Shown one piece after another: positions 14,163-18,111 of a stretch of 18,111 nucleotides of DNA (positions are counted from its first letter, which is position 1; every line of letters starts with the position of its first letter). The stretch comes from Cacconaster sp045114175 (GTDB taxonomy: Bacteria; Bacteroidota; Bacteroidia; Bacteroidales; UBA932): assembly GCA_045114175.1 (NCBI GenBank), contig JBGUJZ010000038.1, positions 1-18,111 of the forward strand, written 5' to 3'. Made by a program: the position numbers and the translations under genes. The notes under the pieces are model-generated. The model worked only from the letters and a program-made list of their open reading frames with translations, did no database searches and had not been told where the DNA came from.

Positions 14163-15470
14163 TTATTTGACGATCGAAACGATAGCAGCGCGGCTGAGTG
14201 CGTTTTCACCGAAGAGGAACGGAGCGACAGCGCCCTTGCTTTCAACGGTGAGCTGGTCAGCGTTCACGCCATACTTCTGGGTGAGAGCCTTGTAAACGGA
14301 CTCTGCACGAGCCTGGGACAGCTTAGCGTTGCGCTTAGCGGAACCGGTAGCCTTGTCAGCGTAGCCAGTGATCACGAATTTCTCGTTCGGCATAGCGTTG
14401 ATGAGCTTAGCAACGTTCTCAACGTTGATCATCTCACGGTTGCTGATGGTGGAAGTACCAATCAGGAAGTTCACGTAAGCGTTCACGTCAAGATCGGAGT
14501 ACTTGCCGGCAGCAGCCTTGGCAGCCTCTGCTTCAGCCTTAGCAGCCTCAGCGGCAGCAAGTGCATCTTCAGCAGCCTTCTTGGCAGCAGCGAGTTCTTC
14601 GTCTTTCTTAGCGTTGTCTTCAGCAACCTCAGCGGTCTTAGCCTGCTCAGCTGCAACGACAGCCTGCTTCTCTTCCTCTACGTCAGCCATGGAAACCCAT
14701 GCGCCGGCAGCAGCTGCGGAAGCGATTGCACCGGCAGCAGCAGCCTTCTTGCTGAAGTTGAAAGCGTAGTTGATACCAGCGGTAACACCGAAGATACCAT
14801 CGAGGCCGATGTTGTCGTTGTTCGGGGTGCCAGATGCGACAGAAGTGGCATAGGACTGACCGTCAAAGTCGTCTCCGACGAATGCGCCACCCAAGGTGAG
14901 ATTGATCTTCAGTTTGTCATTCACTGCAAACTGGTTGCGCAGACGAGCGTTCATCGTGGTTGCCCAAACGGTCTTGGTCCACCCCAGCGAGATAGCTGCA
15001 CCGGCACCCACCTCAGCAATGAGGTTGTACTTACGGTCCGGACGGTAACCTGCGAAGAGGTTCACAAGGTTGACGTTCAGGTCGAAGTTTGGATTCAAGT
15101 ACCAACCTTTGTTGATTGCGAGTCCAGATGTGGCATCGATAGCGTCCCCCGCAGTAGCGAAAGTATTATCATTACCAATACCACCAAGGCCTTTAAAACG
15201 TCCGCCGGAAAGATCAATACCAAAACCGAAGATTGGGGTGATCCACTTTGAGAGATTCACGTCGATTGCCGGGAAAGTCCACCAATCGAGGAATTTTGCC
15301 TCCCAGTCTCGCTCACCCAAGTAGAACTGCGTTCCGAGGCCAACGGAAAACTCCCAGTTCTGACCCAGCGGGCTGGAAACGAACGACTGGTTCGCGCCGC
15401 TCTCTGCCACTGCGGCAGGAGCGAGGATCGCAAATGCGATCAGAGAGAATAAAAACTTTTTCATATGCAT
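14163..15470 (-). CDS. OmpA-family outer-membrane protein with Ala-rich helical linker
   Basis: This protein anchors the outer membrane to peptidoglycan. The 435-residue product has a signal peptide (about 1-22, ending AAVAE), an N-terminal beta-barrel-like region (about 35-240) and an unusual 80-residue Ala/Glu/Lys-rich segment (about 242-322). The C-terminal OmpA peptidoglycan-binding domain (about 328-435) contains FVITGYADKATG with Asp372 and NAKLSQARAESVYKAL with Arg388, the residues that hold diaminopimelate in this family. Start 15470 gives MHMKKF. Met3 at 15464 is an equally good start; an AAGGA sequence upstream is closer to the first ATG. A consensus promoter, a 50-base AT-rich leader and a strong terminator make it an independent, probably highly expressed gene. 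Confidence 0.95.
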   Translation of the reverse strand: MHMKKFLFSLIAFAILAPAAVAESGANQSFVSSPLGQNWEFSVGLGTQFYLGERDWEAKFLDWWTFPAIDVNLSKWITPIFGFGIDLSGGRFKGLGGIGNDNTFATAGDAIDATSGLAINKGWYLNPNFDLNVNLVNLFAGYRPDRKYNLIAEVGAGAAISLGWTKTVWATTMNARLRNQFAVNDKLKINLTLGGAFVGDDFDGQSYATSVASGTPNNDNIGLDGIFGVTAGINYAFNFSKKAAAAGAIASAAAAGAWVSMADVEEEKQAVVAAEQAKTAEVAEDNAKKDEELAAAKKAAEDALAAAEAAKAEAEAAKAAAGKYSDLDVNAYVNFLIGTSTISNREMINVENVAKLINAMPNEKFVITGYADKATGSAKRNAKLSQARAESVYKALTQKYGVNADQLTVESKGAVAPFLFGENALSRAAIVSIVK

Positions 15471-15520
15471 AAAGAAAAAATGTCCTTAGTGCGTTTGTTT
15501 TGTTAAAAATGTATTACGTG

Positions 15521-15551
15521 CAAAGGTATGCTTTTTTCCGTTCTCAGCAAA
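15521..15551 (-). promoter_or_regulatory. Consensus Bacteroidota promoter of the OmpA gene
   Basis: TTTG (minus strand, 15551-15548), a 19-base spacer and TACCTTTG (15528-15521) match the TTTG-N19-TAnnTTTG consensus exactly. The expected transcription start near 15514-15516 leaves a leader of about 45 bases, AT-rich and with AAGGA before the ATG. The -33 element begins only 6 bases after the acyl-carrier-protein stop codon. Confidence 0.85.
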
Positions 15552-15557
15552 ACTTTT

Positions 15558-15797
15558 CTACTTTTTTTGCTGTTTTTCCAAAAAAACAACCACATCCTGC
15601 ACAGTAACGAGCCCGGAGAGCTCCTCATCGGGGATTACAATTCCGTAGTTATCCTCAATTTTCATCAACAATTGCAGGATATCCAGCGAGTCGGCGCCAA
15701 GGTCTTTCTGGATGGCCGATTCCGGCTTAATCCGCGCTACATCCGCGATTCTGAGCTGCTTGGCCAGGATCTTCTGAACTTCATCAAATAGATTCAT
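15558..15797 (-). CDS. Acyl carrier protein
   Basis: This 79-residue acidic helical protein carries the phosphopantetheine attachment motif DLGADSLDILQLL, with Ser37 as the modified residue. It then has the helix III region IEDNYGIVIPDEEL that contacts partner enzymes. ACPs carry acyl chains as thioesters for fatty-acid, lipid A and other lipid synthesis. It is not next to fabF or other fatty-acid-synthase genes here. It follows a YghO-like acyltransferase after 12 bases, at the end of a unit that also has fatty-acid-kinase genes, so it may be a dedicated carrier and not the main AcpP. The sequence alone cannot exclude the housekeeping role. No clear terminator separates it from the OmpA promoter. 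Confidence 0.95.
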   Translation of the reverse strand: MNLFDEVQKILAKQLRIADVARIKPESAIQKDLGADSLDILQLLMKIEDNYGIVIPDEELSGLVTVQDVVVFLEKQQKK

Positions 15798-15809
15798 ATC
15801 GGTAAATGT

Positions 15810-16931
15810 TTAATTAATACTTTTCACATACGCACGGCGTTTCTTATGCTGCACCGCATCAAACCGTTTCCAGAGGTTCTGGATGGCGTAATTATCTTCC
15901 AAATTTAAATTTGTTTCCGCATACTCGGTTCCGGGCTGCTGCAGCATCTTGATCAATTCCGCAGCAATGATGGTGCTCACTCCCCTGTTCAGCCACACCG
16001 GATCCACGCCAATCAATCCCAAATCAATCACCTTGGGATGCCGGATAGCCCGCAGCAGGCGGATCAGACATCCAGGCGTCAGCCGGCCGTTAGATTTCTG
16101 CACCGCCTTGGCTATGCTCGGGAAGCAGACGCCCATCAACACCACGTTATCGTTTTCATCCAAGACCGCCGCCACGTGTTTCAAATCAATAATCAGCTTG
16201 AAATTACTGATCATCAGCTTCTTCATCCCCTCCGTGAAAGGCACCGTGCCGTAGATATGCTCGTAGCTCCGGTCCAGGATCTCGAATACGCCGTCCGCAT
16301 AGCGCTTTAAAAACTCATTCACGCTGCGCGCTTTTCCGATATGCAGCTTGTAGCGTTTGAAAACGAAATCGGCCATTCGGTCCAGTTCGCCGTCGTACTC
16401 TTTTGGCGGGTAGAGCTTGCTCTCCGTCCAGTCCACTTCCTTGGCGTAGCCAAGTCTTTCAATATACTCCTGATAATAAGGCGCGTTGTACTGCTCTTCA
16501 AAAGTGCTCAACTGGTCGAACCCCTCTATCAGCAGCCCTTCGCGCTCCAGATCGGAGAACCCCAGCGGGCCGCAGACGGTATCCATCCCCTTCTCCCTGG
16601 CCCACTGCTCCACGGTCTCAAAGAGCGCCTTGGCCACCTCGAAGTCTTCAATCACATCGAATCGGGTGAAGCGGATGCGGCGCTCGCCCCGCTTTTCATT
16701 GCTCGCCCTTTGCAGAATGCCTGAGATGCGGCCGGCCATCACGCCGTCTTTGTAGGCGTTGTAATAGACCGCTTCGCAGGTATCGTAATATAGGTAGTTC
16801 TTGCGGAAGATCTTCCGTTCGTCCCCATAGAGCGGCGGCACAAAGCAGGGATTGCCGCGATAGAGACGCAGCGGGAAACGCAGGAAGTCGCGACGCTGAC
16901 GGCGCGTACAAACCTCTTCTACGGTAATCAT
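15810..16931 (-). CDS. YghO-like GNAT-fold putative acyltransferase
   Basis: This 373-residue soluble protein resembles the E. coli YghO family, usually annotated as a GNAT or hypothetical protein. Features that fit are FLRFPLRLYRGNPCFVPPLY (about 16-35), DGVMAGRISGIL, the FDVIEDFEVAKALFETVEQW helix, GPLGFSDLEREGLLIEGFD, the YNAPYYQEYIERLGY signature, and near the C-terminus NLNLEDNYAIQNLWKRF followed by RRAYVKSI. The family has the look of two GNAT-type halves. The substrate is not established from sequence. The gene starts 3 bases after the fakB-like stop and is followed by an ACP gene 12 bases on, which suggests that it uses acyl-ACP as donor. Some bacterial sphingolipid pathways use an ACP with a GNAT-like N-acyltransferase. 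A similar role is possible here but is only a hypothesis. Confidence 0.8.
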   Translation of the reverse strand: MITVEEVCTRRQRRDFLRFPLRLYRGNPCFVPPLYGDERKIFRKNYLYYDTCEAVYYNAYKDGVMAGRISGILQRASNEKRGERRIRFTRFDVIEDFEVAKALFETVEQWAREKGMDTVCGPLGFSDLEREGLLIEGFDQLSTFEEQYNAPYYQEYIERLGYAKEVDWTESKLYPPKEYDGELDRMADFVFKRYKLHIGKARSVNEFLKRYADGVFEILDRSYEHIYGTVPFTEGMKKLMISNFKLIIDLKHVAAVLDENDNVVLMGVCFPSIAKAVQKSNGRLTPGCLIRLLRAIRHPKVIDLGLIGVDPVWLNRGVSTIIAAELIKMLQQPGTEYAETNLNLEDNYAIQNLWKRFDAVQHKKRRAYVKSIN

Positions 16932-16934
16932 CCG

Positions 16935-17810
16935 TTAACGGTTCTTGGCGTGGAAGCAGACGCCCGTGGCGTTAGGGCCACAGTGGCTGCCTGCCGTCGG
17001 ATTCACCTCTATCACCTCGGTCACCAGGTCTGCGCCCAGTTTGGCACGCAGTGTTTCATCTACCAGCTTGGCCAGATCCTGGCTGCCGCAGCTGGCAATG
17101 ATGATGCGGTGGTTGCGGATATTGTCGCCGAGGGTCTCCACATAACTCACCACTTTTTCCACCGCCTGGATACGGCCCTTGACCGTTCCAATGCTCACCA
17201 TCTTGCCCTCCGCATTCATGTTGATCAGCGGACGCAGGCCAATCAGGCCGCCCATCGTGGCTGCCAGTCCGCTCACACGGCCGCTGCGGCGGAAGAACTT
17301 CAGGTCATCAGCAAAGAAGTAGCAGGCAAAGTGATCCACTTCCGTCTTTGCCCATTCCAGAATCTCCTCCACACTCTTGCCAGCCTGCAGCATATCACCC
17401 ACCTCGCAGAAGATGGTATAGCCCAGGATCGAGATGCCCTTGGCATCGATCTCATAGAACTTGCGTTCCGGATACTTGGCCTGCAGCTCTTTCAGCGCAG
17501 CACGCATCGGCACAAAGGTGCCGGACATGGCCTCGGAGAGGTGCACGTAGAGGATATCGTTGCCGGCAGCGAACTCCGGCTCAAAATATTCCACATACTT
17601 GGCCTCGCTCAACGCGCTGGTGGTAGGCAGGGTGCCGCCACGCAGCATATCGTAGAAGGCCTGACTGTCGAATTCTTCTTCCGTATAACTTTCATAGGGA
17701 TAAAAGGTCTCATCGCCCACCGTATAGGGCATGCTGATGAGACGGGCACCATAACGGGCCGCACGCGAGGGAGTCACCTCGCAATCGGTATCTCCAAATA
17801 AAACTAACAT
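16935..17810 (-). CDS. DegV family protein, FakB-like fatty-acid-binding subunit
   Basis: DegV/FakB proteins bind a fatty acid and present its carboxylate to the kinase FakA for phosphorylation. The 291-residue protein, a normal length, shows the family motifs: GGTLPTTSALS (58-68) with the PTTS loop, ILYVHLSEAMSGTF (86-99) with the SGT motif that contacts the carboxylate, FFRRSGRVSGLAATMGGLIG in the middle, GTVKGRIQAVEK, and NPTAGSHCGPNATGVCF near the end. The N-terminus MLVLFGDTDCEVTPSRA replaces the usual VTDS start with GDTDCE. The start lies inside the end of the FakA-like gene (7-base overlap) and the next gene begins 3 bases after the stop. Which fatty acid it prefers is not evident. 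Confidence 0.92.
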   Translation of the reverse strand: MLVLFGDTDCEVTPSRAARYGARLISMPYTVGDETFYPYESYTEEEFDSQAFYDMLRGGTLPTTSALSEAKYVEYFEPEFAAGNDILYVHLSEAMSGTFVPMRAALKELQAKYPERKFYEIDAKGISILGYTIFCEVGDMLQAGKSVEEILEWAKTEVDHFACYFFADDLKFFRRSGRVSGLAATMGGLIGLRPLINMNAEGKMVSIGTVKGRIQAVEKVVSYVETLGDNIRNHRIIIASCGSQDLAKLVDETLRAKLGADLVTEVIEVNPTAGSHCGPNATGVCFHAKNR

Positions 17811-18111
17811 AGTACAATGATATAGTCGTAAACGGGCTGGCCACCTTCGGTCAGCATCATTTCAGTTCTGGGATATTGGGCCTGCAGCTGCTGCAGGAGA
17901 GCTTCCGCCTCAGCGGTAGATACGCCGTCGCCGGAGAAGACAATCGCCACCTCGTGGTCGGCGAAGTCCATCTTGCCGGCAAGCGCCTGCGCCAGCGTGG
18001 CACGATCCGGGTCATCCGCCACAATCTCACCGCGGGTAATGCCTACGTAATCGCCGGCGTGAACCGCCACGCCATCCATCTGCGTGTCGCGTGTAGCCGT
18101 GGTAACCATGC
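17804..18111 (-). CDS. FakA/DAK2-type fatty-acid kinase catalytic subunit, C-terminal part only
   Basis: The frame is open to the right edge, so the start is outside the window; about 102 codons are visible. The visible part matches the C-terminal domain of FakA (dihydroxyacetone-kinase-like) proteins: TATRDTQMDGVAVHAGDYVG, then GEIVADDPDR, a segment around VAIVFSGDGVSTAEAEALL, and the diagnostic end TEGGQPVYDYII. FakA transfers phosphate from ATP to a fatty acid held by FakB, making acyl-phosphate. The Met at 18109 should not be taken as the start because it sits inside the conserved domain. The gene overlaps the FakB-like gene by 7 bases, which supports co-translation of the two subunits. 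The ATP-binding DAK2 domain cannot be checked here. Confidence 0.85.
   Translation of the reverse strand, partial: MVTTATRDTQMDGVAVHAGDYVGITRGEIVADDPDRATLAQALAGKMDFADHEVAIVFSGDGVSTAEAEALLQQLQAQYPRTEMMLTEGGQPVYDYIIVLC

Noticed and set aside
1..18111. CRISPR array, tRNA, rRNA, insertion sequence or prophage
   Set aside because: I saw no regularly spaced direct repeats, no cloverleaf-like sequence, and no transposase, integrase or phage-like protein. Coding density is close to complete.

Overview
The window looks like a chromosomal segment from a fairly GC-rich member of the Bacteroidota, most likely order Bacteroidales. The evidence is a set of promoters matching the Bacteroidota consensus (TTTG, about 19-20 bases, TAnnTTTG), a five-repeat DUF349 protein, a Bacteroidota-style YidC, a DUF5723-like outer-membrane protein, a large surface lipoprotein and an OmpA protein of Bacteroidales type. 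Genus cannot be told from the sequence alone. All genes except trmD lie on the minus strand, so the layout is described from high to low coordinates, the direction of transcription.

Right end (18111-15558): a tightly packed minus-strand unit of a fatty-acid-kinase catalytic subunit (FakA-like, only its C-terminal end is in the window), a DegV/FakB-like fatty-acid-binding protein, a YghO-like GNAT-fold acyltransferase and an acyl carrier protein. The genes overlap or are separated by 3-12 bases. Together they suggest a route from free fatty acid to acyl-phosphate or acyl-ACP to an acylated product. The product is unknown; an amide-linked lipid is one possibility.

Middle (15551-11123): a textbook promoter drives an OmpA-family protein, ended by a strong intrinsic terminator whose U-tract runs into the promoter region of the next unit. 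That unit holds a small predicted beta-barrel protein, a WecA/TagO-type undecaprenyl-phosphate sugar-1-phosphate transferase and a NTP_transf_5-like nucleotidyltransferase. Next (11062-7853) come a large secreted lipoprotein and a DUF5723-like outer-membrane protein. The second has an unusually strong Shine-Dalgarno sequence. The probable terminator of this pair lies inside the convergent trmD gene, because the two stop codons abut with no spacer.

Left (7852-1): trmD (plus strand) is transcribed divergently from DUF349-yidC-yggS, from overlapping promoters in a gap of under 70 bases. Just after yggS a near-perfect promoter, with its upstream element inside yggS, starts a polysaccharide export and assembly unit: Wzx-like flippase, GT4 glycosyltransferase and a multi-spanning membrane protein (Wzy or ligase candidate) that leaves the window. 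The WecA-like enzyme at 12.2-13.3 kb could prime the glycan that these genes extend and flip.

I saw no tRNA, rRNA, CRISPR array, insertion sequence or phage gene. No stretch over 300 bases lacks a gene.
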